A DNA stretch of 64,000 nt from the NCBI RefSeq assembly GCF_014066305.1, contig NW_023501039.1:1364001-1428000 (forward strand), written 5' to 3'. Under the pieces are notes generated by a model, which saw only the letters and a list, made by a program, of their open reading frames with translations, ran no database searches and had not been told where the DNA came from. Position 1 is the stretch's first letter; each line of letters begins with the position of its first letter. Both the position numbers and the translations under genes were made by a program. The DNA is from Letharia columbiana. Its lineage: Eukaryota; Ascomycota; Lecanoromycetes; Lecanorales; Parmeliaceae. Shown here one piece after another: positions 35,207 through 45,713 of this stretch.

Positions 35207-36564
35207 TGTTACCTTTTTTTTTGAGTCGCGTTTCGAAGGGAACTAAAGTCCGCTTCGGCTCGTTATCTGATTGGTTGATTGTCCCCTGTCGCTTCGCCTA
35301 AGTGCATGAATGATAGCAGACATGAATGACGGAGAATGATGGAACGAGAGCTCAAATTTATATTCAGCACACTGTTCCTGGATCGAGGGAGACTTATGGA
35401 AAAAACCATGTGCAAGAGATAAACAACGATAGGTGTTCAGGCGAACCACGTTTCATGCTTCGAGGAACCTTGGGTCTGTCGGTATTTATACAAGCGGCCT
35501 CTCGCGGCCTAAATGCATAACTAAGCAACCATGCGATTGGAGTGAACCAGGACCCTCATGCATTCCATCCCACTGTCAGTAGTGGCGCAAAAGATCGGAA
35601 GCAGCGTGTGATTGAGAACAACTCTCCATTAATCTATGTCAATACGAAACCCATCAGGACAAAACTCGAAAAGCTCAATGCTCGACATAATCCAAGCCAA
35701 GAAAACCCTTTTCACCTGCTTTCCCACAATTCCTTTCAAAACCCCCAGAATTCAAAGTATCCAAAACTCCAAAACCAACCCCCAACCCCGATTCTCCAAT
35801 TCCCATTCCCCGATTTCCTGCCCAATACCCCCACCCCGGACCTTTGCTTCTGTCGTCGCTTGCTTTGAGATGCTGACAGCCAACGAGTATATGATGAGGC
35901 CGTGGTATGCTGTTGTGTTTGCAAGTATCATGCTCGAGGCTACGCGAGAGTGGTCAGGATAATGTCAACATGTGTGTGGTTTGTCAGCGACTTACTACAA
36001 GCATGTCGGGTAAATGCCATGACGAGGTTTGATTTAGTTTCCCAGCAGAAAGGGGTTGCTGATGCCTGGATCGTGGCTAAGCGTGGCGGCGAGGAGGCCT
36101 GAGAACATGTGAGCAGTAGATGTTGGCGATGTTGTTGATGCTGGTGCTTTGGTGATGTCTTCGGCGGTGTTCGAGGTGCCTGTCGACCGTGTGGAAGTGC
36201 TGGAGTGGAGACGCTCTCAAAAGCGCTGCAAAAGTGGTGAGCATGATGGCAAAAGGCTTTGTATCACAATGACTGACTGTAAGCGTGTCTAGTAGACGCC
36301 ATCGCAATGTGTGAATTTTGTTGCCGTGAAGAGAATCTTTGAAGGCCAAAAAGTAATTGTACTGTGGCTTCGAGCATCTGAGCTGTACATGTTGGTGGGA
36401 TATTGATGAAGGGTGCCTTGATGTGGTCTTCGTTAATGTTTGGTATTTTTGTGGCGAAATTCCGAAGACGAGACGCTCTTAAAGGTGCTGCGAGTATTGT
36501 GAGACTGGTAATGGGACACTCAAGCTTCCACGGTAACTTACATAGGCACGGTTGGGCGACACTT
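35207..36564. other. Non-coding, with diverged direct repeats
   Basis: No gene is recognised; open frames of about 100 codons at 35542-35962 are low-complexity (Pro/Asn). From about 36100 to 36530 two stretches resemble each other: GAGACGCTCT followed by AAA and a GCTGC core occurs at 36211 and 36471, each preceded by GTCTTCG and a GTTTGG/GTTCGA-like string. This may be degenerate 3' sequence or LTR of the adjacent Copia fragment. Confidence 0.45.
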
Positions 36565-36650
36565 TCACGATGATGGTTCTACTATGCCGGCTGCGGTAGG
36601 GCATGACTGCCAGTCGAAGGTGTGGTAATATTGGTATGGTGGCGATGTGG

Positions 36651-36671
36651 AAACGCCACAGCTTCGAGTCG
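36651..36671. repeat. 21-bp direct repeat, left copy
   Basis: Starts AAACGCCACAG and ends TTCGAGTCG, identical to 38113-38133. It lies just past the RNase H coding region. Confidence 0.9.
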
Positions 36672-38112
36672 TCTGATAGCTCGAATGGCTGTACATACCA
36701 AGTAGCTCCCTGCACTGTTCGAATAGCTTCTTGTTGAGTGGTTTGGTGAGGATATCTGCTGCCATTTGGGCTGTGGGTATGTAGTCTATGGTGACTGCCT
36801 CGTCCTCAACCAATTGACGGATGTAATGGTACTGAACGTCGATGTGTTTGGTCCTCTGGTGATGCTCGGGGTTCCTTGTAAGGCCAATGGCCCCCTTGTT
36901 GTCACCGAGCAGTGTCATGGGGCCTTCATTTAGTGCTCGAAAACGGACCCCTTGCAGCCATCGTGTGGTCCATACGATGGTCTTACCTCCTTCTGCCAGG
37001 GCCACATATTCAGCTTCTGTGGTAGATGTGGCTACCCCTCGCTGTTTTCGGCTATACCACACACATGCTGCTTGTCCACATAGCAGGGCGAATCCGTAGG
37101 TGGACTTGCGATCCTCCTGGTCATCACCGTATGCTGAATCCGCGAATCCTTTTGGTGTTCCAGTCCCTTGATAGCGTAGTCCTAAGGATGTGGTGCCCCG
37201 TATGTTCTTGAGTACTCGATTCACGGTATTCATGTGGCGGACGGTGGGGTCACAGCAGAATTGACTGAGCTTTCCTATGACGAAGGCTAAGTCGATTCGG
37301 GTACCAGTCATGAGGAACATGAGGCTTCCTATTCGCTTCTGATATTGTAGTTGGTCCGCACGTTCTTCCTCTGGTCGACCTGGTTGGATTGACTCATATT
37401 TATCGATGGGGGTGTGGATGGGAGTCGCCTGGTCCATTGAATATTCTTTGAGTACTTTTTCGGCGTACTGTGCTTGTTCAATGGTCAAGGTATGGGATTT
37501 CCAGTCACGGTGGACTTGAATGCCGAGGATAGATTGACTGGGCCTGCTTCGGTAGCCTTGAATTCTTTGTGGATTTGATGCTTGATGTGGTTCACAGTGC
37601 TTTGTAGCTTGGCTTTAATAAGGATATCGTCCACATAGAGTGCTATGATGGCCATTCCCCCTGGTGATGCTCGAATAAAGATACAGCTATTAGCTGTAGT
37701 GGCTGTGAATCCCATTTTCTTAATGGCATGCTTGAATTTCTCGTTCCAGATGCGGGCTGATTGCTTGAGGTTATACAATCCTTTCTGGAGGAGTAGCATC
37801 TTACCCTTAGCACTGGTTGCTGATGGATAGCCTGGTGGTAAGGTCATGTAGATTTCCTTATGGAGGTCGCCATTGAGGTAAGCATTGTCAACGTCCATTT
37901 GTTCTACCAGAAGGTTCATCATTGCTGCATATGATAGAAATAGGCGTAGGGAGTCAAATCGTAGGGTGGGGGCAAAGGTCTCATGGAAGTCGATGTTTTC
38001 TACTTGCGTGAACCCTCTAGCAACGAGTCTGGCCTTGAATTTGTTGATAGTCCCATCGCTATTGTATTTGACCTTGAAAACCCATTTGCAGGTGACTTTG
38101 TAGTTGGTCTGC

Positions 38113-38133
38113 AAACGCCACAGCTTCGAGTCG
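38113..38133. repeat. 21-bp direct repeat, right copy
   Basis: Identical to 36651-36671. Copia RT homology begins right beside it, so it marks the 5' truncation point of the fragment. Confidence 0.9.
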
Positions 38134-38817
38134 GAGTTGCTCAGGAGACTAAATTGCCCGTCTTTTGATGTGGCTGCGTGCCGCGCCGAAATCGTTCTGA
38201 TGTCCGCGGTGAATGTGTGTTCGAGCTCGCTGCCATGAAGGTACGGTGGATCTGTTTGACGGCGCAGGACTGCACGCTGAGGTAGCCAGATTGTAGAGGC
38301 TGTTGGATGTTGGTAGAGAGCAGCGCCAAAGAAGGTTTCAGGCCAGCGGTAGTTGTTCGTCCGCGCTCGCAGCAGACGGTAGCGGAAGTCGGCAGTAATA
38401 TGGGACTGCTAGCTGAAGTAGCCGAAACGTGAAGGTAGGCCGACTGGTGAGTGTATCCTAGTTAGGCACGTAGCAAGAGACTTCATGGGGTCAAGGTAGC
38501 GGAGTTAGAGACGATTAAGGCCGGCCATCTTTGGTTGAATCGTCTGAAGAAATTAGTGTCTCGTATAAACAGGTAGTGCCGAATGCGGTCGAGCCGAAGC
38601 CTTCGTGATTACATACAGCTAGCTTGAGGCTGGTCGTGACGATCAGAGCCGGCCATCTCCGGATGAGGCGTCCTGAGGTGAACGATGCTGATGCAGATTT
38701 CGACAACAGAGGTGATGCTGATCGAAAAAGCCGTGGATTAAAGTCGATGAGGAAGGAAGGTTGACAGATAGCGCTGGGCAGGTCCAGATCTCGACGTAGG
38801 TGGTAGGAGGATGGCTT
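38134..38817. other. Non-coding; short diverged repeat pair
   Basis: No gene is recognised. The minus-strand Copia frame stays open upstream to about 38410 but shows no Copia motif. A GACGAT-n4-GCCGGCCATCT string occurs at about 38511 and again at about 38639, suggesting an old local duplication. Confidence 0.45.
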
Positions 38818-39252
38818 CTAGGCGGTGATATGGCGCTGGACAACCTTGCTGGCGACGTTGGTGACGAGAGTTGCAAGCTTGTGTTCGATCCTGGTATGGA
38901 TGTTAAGGAATCGTCTCATACGGGCGGTGCGGCGAGCGAGCTTCTCGGTGGCTTCACTTTTTTCGCGTTGACGTTGTGCCGCGACATCGCGGATATACTC
39001 GTCGTATGCTTCTTGTCCAAACCTATTGGAATGTCAGCTTTTGTCGATCTTACTTCATGGAGCGATAGAAACTTGCATTGCGAAAATATGATTGGCATGA
39101 GGATCACTCTCGTGCTGGAACTTGCCGAAATCTGAATTGTCTGCGGTTTCAGCGTTTGCTCGTTCGTGCATGGCACGGACACTGCCAATGGATTCTAGAC
39201 TACCCTTCGCGGGCATGGTAGGCGCGAGGCAAGCTGAGGTAAAGGTGTCCAT
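38818..39252 (-). CDS. Unknown small protein, two exons
   Basis: I do not recognise this protein. Exons 39077-39252 and 38818-39022 give 126 aa. The frames join only if the 54-bp intron (39023-39076) is read as GC-AG: its donor GCAAGTTT matches the GC-donor consensus, with a GCTGACATT branch site and AATAG acceptor. The N-terminal half is polar (MDTFTSACLAPTMPAKG, MHERANAETADNSDFGKF). The C-terminal half looks like a basic amphipathic helix (QEAYDEYIRDVAAQRQREKS, then KLARRTARMRRFLNIHTRIE). No signal peptide or membrane segment. It lies close to the Copia fragment. Coding status rests on the clean join and amino-acid composition only. Confidence 0.55.
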
Positions 39253-40503
39253 TTTGTCGATATGTGTCTTATGATGGTGATGGTGACGGTGACGGTGATG
39301 GTGATGGGAGAGTTTAGATGCGTATCGACAGTAAGGAGATCTTATGAGCAAGGAGTATGAGAGATGGAATGTCTATTACTCGAGCTGTATGCTGGGTAAC
39401 AGACGGACGTGGTGATGGTGAAGATGTAGGAAGTGGGACTGTTTTCAAGGGCTTTATATATTTACAGGATATTCGACTAAACAGCTGTGACTCACAGGAA
39501 AACTGCAGAAAGCGACAATATGCGGTATTTTTACCAACCACAGAATGATATATGCTCAAAAGAGAAATCTGCAAAAAAAAATCTGCAAAAAAAATTGCAG
39601 CGCCAAGCACTTGTTGGGGAACATTTACTGACACCGTTGCCCGAAATGGCAAATGATGCAGGCTTGAATAGTAGACAGGTGTAGAGTGCAAGTACTATGT
39701 GCTTTGAAGGTCATGTCTTCATGAGTAAGTTTCGTCTCATTATGTTCTCTCATCCGTCTGGTGGATGACGACCTCCAGCACTCTTGGCATCATTTTCAGG
39801 AATCCAGAAATGATGCCAACTGGAGAATCTAGGCATAGATACCAACTTTTCGTTCTTTAAGATCACAATGCTTTGCAGAACCATGACTCAGGGATAGGAG
39901 TTTGTGATACATTCGAGAATATTTGTATACTTTCAAGCGTACATGGAGCCAAGGCTAAGAGCTTGGCGAAAGACCACGAGACTCGAACCAAAACTGAAAG
40001 AGAAATCTTATTGATGAACATGCAAGCTATGACTACTCGTGAGTACATGAGTTTGGGACGCCAGACTTCGAGAGTCACGCGGCCGATGATAAATAAGCTT
40101 CTCGAGTAGGAACCAGAGCGAAAAACATGCCTTTGTCAGAAGTCCTTCACGAGAATCATGTCGAGATAACATGAGCGTGGAGTAATGTGTGATACAGCAT
40201 GAAATGGTATGCGCGTAAGCTCGCGACCTACCTGCACCACTCACATCAGATTCCAAACTACTCTGAAGGTGCAGCTAATCTGCATCTTTCAGCAATGAGC
40301 ACCATAGGTATTTGGTCCTGGCAATGTTAATGGTCTGTAGCCACTTCTACGCCCGTTCTGGCAGGCGGATTTGACAATGCTTGGGCCAAAAGTCGTCTTC
40401 GAATCGCAGCGCCACGACACTTGCTGGACTTCCTCATTCCTAGGGGGAAATCATGGCTCATCCTCGAGGCTTGTAGTTAGTATCCTCACTTGGTTGAACG
40501 TCC
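39253..40503. other. Intergenic with hexanucleotide repeat
   Basis: A (GGTGAT/GGTGAC)n tract at 39271-39308 lies just upstream of the small gene, in its probable leader. An A-rich stretch with doubled AAAAATCTGC units lies at about 39570-39596. Otherwise no gene or RNA is seen. Confidence 0.6.
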
Positions 40504-41715
40504 TCAGGCAATTTTTCTTCCCACATTGCCTACACCCCTGCCGACGACGCTCACTACCACGTCACCGCCCAGTCCTGTGATAGGCTCTCGTACTCCCCAT
40601 CCGCTGGCTCCAAAGGCTTTCAGATCTCTGGCAAGTCCAATTATTGGTTCGCTACTAAGCACATTCTTGCCCAGCTGTAATCTTCCAACGTCTTCCGAAC
40701 CCATGGCCATAAGGGTCAATACAGTAGGCGCGGCTGCTAGAGATACAGCTCCACCGAAAGAGATGGACTCGAGGAGCTGGTATGCACACTGTCGCCCTAT
40801 ATCCTCTGGTGGTACTCCTCCTGCCGGCGGTGATGCAAGATCTGCGGAGTAAAGCGATCCGGTAGATGACTCCGCAACAAGGGAAAGCCCAAATCCAACT
40901 CCTGTTTTCCTGTTTTGATTCGTATCGGATTTGTCCCTTGACTTTGGGTAGGGAGCAGAAGACACATCTGAGAAGATGTATGTGTCTGCCGTCATCGGAT
41001 TCAAAACTCCTCTGGCTTCCTCAATCATCCGAGCGTTGTTTGAGGCCGAGACCCCTGTGCAATATGCAACACCTCGTATCTTTTTCACTCGTCCAGGATT
41101 CATTATGTGTACCGTCTTAGGAAGCCGGACCTGATGCCCGAAAACAAGCTGGACCTCGCCAGCTCCTCCTTTCCCACCAGTACTCACGTTGGAGCGCCGC
41201 AAAATCCTCAGTTCAATATTGTCTGTTATCCCAAATTGTGCATAGAGAGGCAATATTGCTGTTCGCACGCTGTCTGCAGACAAATCTCCAGAGGGTGTGG
41301 CAGAAGTAATTACTCCAGGACCGGTGAATAGGACATTGATCGGGGCTTTTGAGAATGGTGCCAGGAGGCATAAGGGTACCAAGAAGTAGCTGATGCCTCT
41401 GGTACACTCAGCGGGCAGCTCATGCTTTATTACCCCACCACTGGCACCAGAGCCAGGTGCGCTCCCTGTTATCAATCCTGGTTTGTAGAGCAGCTCTGTT
41501 CCCGTAACACTGATTACAAACTGCGACCCATTGGTGACAGCTTCGAGTAAGCGAAGAAAAGAAATCTCGTGAGGGGCGAGGCCGGTATGAGTAAGAGATG
41601 ACGGCCGGATCTGTTTAAAGTGAACTGCACGGCCAGTAAGGGTGGAGAGGATCAATCGGTGAGCGAGGGACTTTTGCGTGGTGAGATAGACTGGTGCTTG
41701 AGGTGTACTTGCCAT
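40504..41715 (-). CDS. rcl1: RNA 3'-terminal phosphate cyclase-like protein Rcl1
   Basis: Intronless, 403 aa from the ATG at 41713-41715 (an in-frame ATG at 41751 is less typical). Family marks: LAHRLILSTLTGRAVHFKQI, APHEISFLRLLEAVTNGS, VLFTGPGVIT, an insert domain with ILRRSNVSTGGKGGAGEV, and GRQCAYQLLESISFGGAV; it ends VVGRGVGNVGRKIA. The catalytic His of true cyclases is not obvious, consistent with Rcl1, the nucleolar U3 snoRNP factor that works with Bms1 in early 18S rRNA processing. Starts 304 bp from divergent BNA1. Confidence 0.94.
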   Translation of the reverse strand: MASTPQAPVYLTTQKSLAHRLILSTLTGRAVHFKQIRPSSLTHTGLAPHEISFLRLLEAVTNGSQFVISVTGTELLYKPGLITGSAPGSGASGGVIKHELPAECTRGISYFLVPLCLLAPFSKAPINVLFTGPGVITSATPSGDLSADSVRTAILPLYAQFGITDNIELRILRRSNVSTGGKGGAGEVQLVFGHQVRLPKTVHIMNPGRVKKIRGVAYCTGVSASNNARMIEEARGVLNPMTADTYIFSDVSSAPYPKSRDKSDTNQNRKTGVGFGLSLVAESSTGSLYSADLASPPAGGVPPEDIGRQCAYQLLESISFGGAVSLAAAPTVLTLMAMGSEDVGRLQLGKNVLSSEPIIGLARDLKAFGASGWGVREPITGLGGDVVVSVVGRGVGNVGRKIA

Positions 41716-42019
41716 TGTAAAGTATGACGGAGCCTCATGGAGGTAGACCAACCATCGTTACGTGGGTTTTGCCTGAATTATTAACCGAATGCTGTTCGTT
41801 CTCCACGATATATTTTTTGTGGGTGAGGTAGGTGATGGATACCGATTGTATTTTATCCATTTGGCCCTAGCTGTAATTACCAGATTTGTCATCTTCAATT
41901 CGTCATAGAAAAACCACTGCTCTTCATGAACTGGTGCAGCATCGAATGCAGTCGCTCATCATGACTTGCGAAGATTGCACTTGTCCCACTCACCTCAATT
42001 TTCCAGAAATCGCCCCAAT
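41716..42019. promoter_or_regulatory. Shared promoter region of RCL1 and BNA1
   Basis: 304 bp between two divergent start codons, so it should hold both promoters. I see no certain TATA box or operator; a TATATTTTTT string at about 41810 is the nearest candidate. Confidence 0.4.
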
Positions 42020-42648
42020 ATGCTATCGAGTCCATTGAACATCCCAAAATGGTCAGTAGCGGCGCCATATTTCGACTGTAAACCTAACAAATTATCAGGC
42101 TGGAGGAGAATTCCCATCTACTCAAGCCACCAATCAATAATTACTGTGTCTATAAAGATGACGTGACTGTAATGGTACGCTGGTAGTAACGGTCGATCAC
42201 AAGCTACAGGGTGCTCATGGATTTCCAGATTGTCGGTGGACCAAACGCTCGATCAGACTACCACATTAACGAGACGGCCGAATGGTTCTACCAATACCGG
42301 GGCTCGATGCTCCTGAAAGTCGTAGACGACGGCAACTTCCGAGATATTCCAATCCACGAGGGCGAGATGTTCTTGCTGCCTCCCAACACGCCACACAACC
42401 CAGTGCGATTCGCAGATACAGTTGGCATCGTGCTAGAGCAGCCCAGGCCAGCAGAAAGCAAGGATCGGCTGAGGTGGTACTGCCAGAATTGTGGAGATAT
42501 TGTGAACGAGGAAGCGTTCCATTGTACAGATCTTGGGACTCAGATCAAGGAGGCAGTGAATGGGTTCAAGGCCTCGGATGAAAAGAGGAAGTGCAAGAAG
42601 TGTGGAGAGCTGGCTGATTTGGTGCCACGGGGCGTCGTGCAACCATAG
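42020..42648 (+). CDS. bna1: 3-hydroxyanthranilate 3,4-dioxygenase
   Basis: Three exons, 42020-42051, 42099-42174 and 42229-42648, give 175 aa, the normal size; introns 47 and 54 bp, phases exact. Cupin fold with iron ligands H48, E54 and H92 (DYHINETAEWFYQYRG; PPNTPHNPVRF). The C-terminal rubredoxin-like zinc site is present (YCQNCGDIV, KCKKCGEL). The enzyme opens the ring of 3-hydroxyanthranilate in the kynurenine route to NAD+ and is cytosolic. The first exon codes only 10 full residues (MLSSPLNIPK), so gene predictors could easily miss it. Confidence 0.95.
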
Positions 42649-43531
42649 AGCTTTTGACTGGCAAAGGAACGAGAAAGGCATTGGGACATGATTGCCATGT
42701 ATCGAAATATCGGATCAAACAATATCAAAGCCACGGCGCTGATGATAGCTGCCTTTCACACCTCTGGCTCCGAAGCTCACAAAACTTTTGTGATCTTGAC
42801 ATGCATTTGCCATCTCCAGCAAAGCTGCTTTCTTCGGTGCTGGACTGGATGGTAGTGCCTGTGCACGCAGTTTTACTCTCGGTTCTCATCATCGAAGACT
42901 GTGATGCTGAAGGAAAGATAAATTTGTGTTGTAGCGATGCTTCAACCTGATCTACAGAACAACAAATTGGTCGCCCTTGCCCATGATGTTATACTTCGTA
43001 CTGCTGGTTTATCATAATGGGACAAGAAAGGCTTGGGGTGCAAAAAAGGATGATTTGGTTTTCAATCTCCGCACTCAACATCATTGCTCAATATCGACCG
43101 GGCGCAACCGTTTCTTTTTGTCATCACCTATTGTATTCTACAAACCAGATATCATCAATCATACCCTTCATAAACCTTTATTCAGTGAAGTCAACGGACA
43201 ATAGCAGGTGGCTAGGAAGCCTGAGAGAGACAATCTTATGTAAGCGGCTTCTCATAGTACTCTAGAGTAATTTTCACAACGATGTGGTTGACACAATTGC
43301 GCATCTCTCGTTCCACCGCGATCAGAATTTGCAAGTCATTTCATTTCCACTCTTCACTCAACACCAATACAAAAGACATCTTCAAGCTTCATCGTCACTG
43401 CTTTTGTTGAATTGGATCATTTTCATACAGTCGATTTCGCGTCAGTTCCTATTCAGAAACGCGTGTTAATCCACATCCACACAGAACTTTCACCGACCAT
43501 CTCCATTATTGCGATTCTGTCACCCTCAACT
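42649..43531. other. Intergenic
   Basis: About 0.88 kb without a recognisable gene; short open frames look random. The last 200 bp are C/T- and A-rich and probably carry the promoter and leader of the PWWP gene. Confidence 0.5.
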
Positions 43532-45713
43532 ATGGCCGAAGAGACAAACGTCGCCTTACCTGACCCTACCACATTAGGTAATGAGATGGAGCACTCGCAA
43601 CAAGACAATGGTGCTGAGGCCGCCGATATAACGATGGACGAGGGTGCTTTTGAGCCGCCCAAGGAAGGAGCAGAACAAGAGGAATCTGCCGACGGTACGT
43701 CCAATCTCGAGCAACCCCGCTCTGACACCAGACTGACATGTTTTCTTCTCGCAGCTACCAAGACCAACGGCGACACAAGCCACGCCACTGATGACAAGGC
43801 CTCCACTTCCGCCCCAGATACCCGAGATACCGAAATGCAAGACGCCGCAGAGACCGGTGATGCCCGTGGAGCTGAATCCAGTTCAGCCATTCCTCCCACC
43901 AACGGTACTCCTGCTCCATCAAAGAGAGTGAGCACTGGTGGTTCTTCGAGGAAAAAGTCATCGGCGGTTCCGGAACACAAGAGCAAGAAGCTGAACAAGA
44001 AAAAATCGAGGCCTTTGACGAACCTCAATGCTCAACCTGGCGAATATTACATTGCTCGAATGAAGGGCCACCCACCATGGCCATCTGTCGTCTGCGATGA
44101 AGATATGCTTCCACAGAGCCTTTTGACCACTCGACCGGTGACCGCAGCTTTAGAAGATCGAACTTTCAAGCGGCCAGAGTACGCTGATGGAGGCAAGCGG
44201 GCTCATGAGAGGACATTCCCTATCATGTTTCTGTGAGATCATATCCTACGTTTTGAGTGATTATTACTAACCTGGTCTAGACATACAAATGAATTGTGAG
44301 TCCTCCGAATGCGCCTTTTTATCGCAGTTTTTGATTCCATGTGGGATACTTCGTGTGGCCAGTTGCTAACCTGTCTCCGCAGTGCCTGGATCCCTAACAC
44401 CGAGCTGACACCGCTGGACGTTGAATCTGAGACGACTAAGAACCCAGTAGAGAAGGGCAAATCGAAGACTTTACTTGCAGCTTATAGCAAAGCTGCAGAG
44501 AACAATGATTTGGCACATTTCAAGATCATGCTTGCAGATCACCAGAAAGCCGTTGAAATAGATGAAGAGTTAAAAGAAGAAAAGGCAGCTAAGAAGACCA
44601 AGAAGCCCTCTCGAAAGAGCGGTGACGCTGCTGCTCTCGCCGATGATGCCGAGGAGATGGATATCGACGACGAGGCAGCTGCAGAGAAGCCCAAGTCGAA
44701 GAAGCGAAAAAAGGCGGACGACAGTGAGGATGCCGACGAAAAGGTAGGAAATTCCATGACGGTCATTGTTAGATGTTCACTGACAAGCTTAAGCCTGCGA
44801 AGACCCCCAAGACAGCAACCAAGCTCAAATTGACTACGCCTAAAACACCAGCAGCTGAATCATCCACTAAGAAGAAGACGGCGAAACCCAAAGCCAAAGC
44901 TACAGCTACGAAGAGCGGAAGCGAGGAAGAGGCCGTCACTCCCAAAATCGAAGAGAAGCCTCCGACCCCAGCTCAGATCAAGGAGATGAAGGAGAAGAAA
45001 GGTAAGGATATCCGAAACCTTCGAGTTTATTGGTACTGAGTCGAAGTAGTCCTCTATTACCGGCACAAATTACAGCGAGGATTCCTTTCTCGTGATACCA
45101 TGCCTAAGGAGGACGAGATGAAAGTTTGTCAAAGCCTCTATCTCCAATAACTCAAATCCATACTAAGATGCAACAGTCTATGTCCGACTTCTTGAGCGAG
45201 CTAGAGACCTATCCAGATCTTGAAGGGAGCATCATCCGCACGACGAAGATCCATAAGGTACTGAGACAAATGCTAAAGCTCCCTTCGATCCCTCTAGATG
45301 AAGAGTTTCACTTCAAGACCCGCTCTGTTGAATTGCTTGCAAAATGGAATGAGACTTTATCCAACGACCCAAACGGCGGGGGAGCAGGTGACAGAGATGA
45401 CGAGACCAAGCCCGAAGCGTCCACAAATGCTCCCGCTACCAACGGCGAAAGTTCCAAGGAGGTTGATGAGCAGGCCATGAAGGCTGAAGATGAGGAGGCT
45501 GATGCACCAGAAGAGGAGAATGGGGAGGAATTGGAGAAGAAGATCGGTACAACTACCGAGGGAGAAAAAGAAGCCGAGAAGCCGGAAGTAACGGCCACGG
45601 AACAAGAGAAGATGGCGGAGGAAGAGAAGACTGATGAGCCTGCCATTGAGAGTGCACCAGAAAAAGAATACAAGCCGCCAGCGGTAGATGGGACTGTTGA
45701 GGCTACTGCTTGA
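43532..45713 (+). CDS. PWWP-domain chromatin protein with TFIIS/LEDGF-like helical domain
   Basis: Seven exons: 43532-43694, 43755-44232, 44281-44295, 44383-44743, 44794-45001, 45047-45123, 45177-45713; 612 aa. The PWWP domain spans about 149-250 (GEYYIARMKGHPPWPSVV, then FPIMFLHTNEFAWIPNTEL); its end is built through a 15-nt microexon coding HTNE. A Lys-rich linker precedes a helical TFIIS-N/LEDGF-like domain near 405-490 (YYRHKLQRGFLSRD, SIIRTTKIHKVLRQMLKL), then an acidic tail. Resembles Pdp3 of the NuA3 histone acetyltransferase, whose PWWP reads methylated H3K36. The acceptors at 44793 and 45176 have in-frame alternatives (44787, 45167). An upstream extension of the frame has no better start. 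Confidence 0.88.

Larger units (their letters stand above)
36565..38133 (-). mobile_element. Ty1/Copia pol fragment (RT and RNase H), frameshifted
   Basis: Minus-strand RT (37485-38114) contains CKWVFKVKYNSDG, KARLVARGFTQ, MDVDNAYLNGDL and the catalytic LYVDDILI. The next frame (36565-37488) holds the RNase H region: YGFALLCGQAACVWYSRKQ, ATSTTEAEYVALAEG, RTKHIDVQYHYIR and ADILTKPLNKK. The two frames join at a one-base shift near 37530, where the RT frame runs into stop and GIQVHRDW continues in the other frame. Integrase, protease and gag are missing, so this is a dead fragment, but GC content and codons are normal: no RIP damage. A 21-bp sequence at 36651-36671 recurs at 38113-38133. Confidence 0.88.

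Noticed and set aside
35542..35962. Two overlapping plus-strand frames of 108 codons
   Set aside because: Low-complexity Asn/Pro-rich translation with no splice sites or motif.
39314..39691. 125-codon minus-strand frame
   Set aside because: Composition looks random; lies in the leader/promoter of the small gene.
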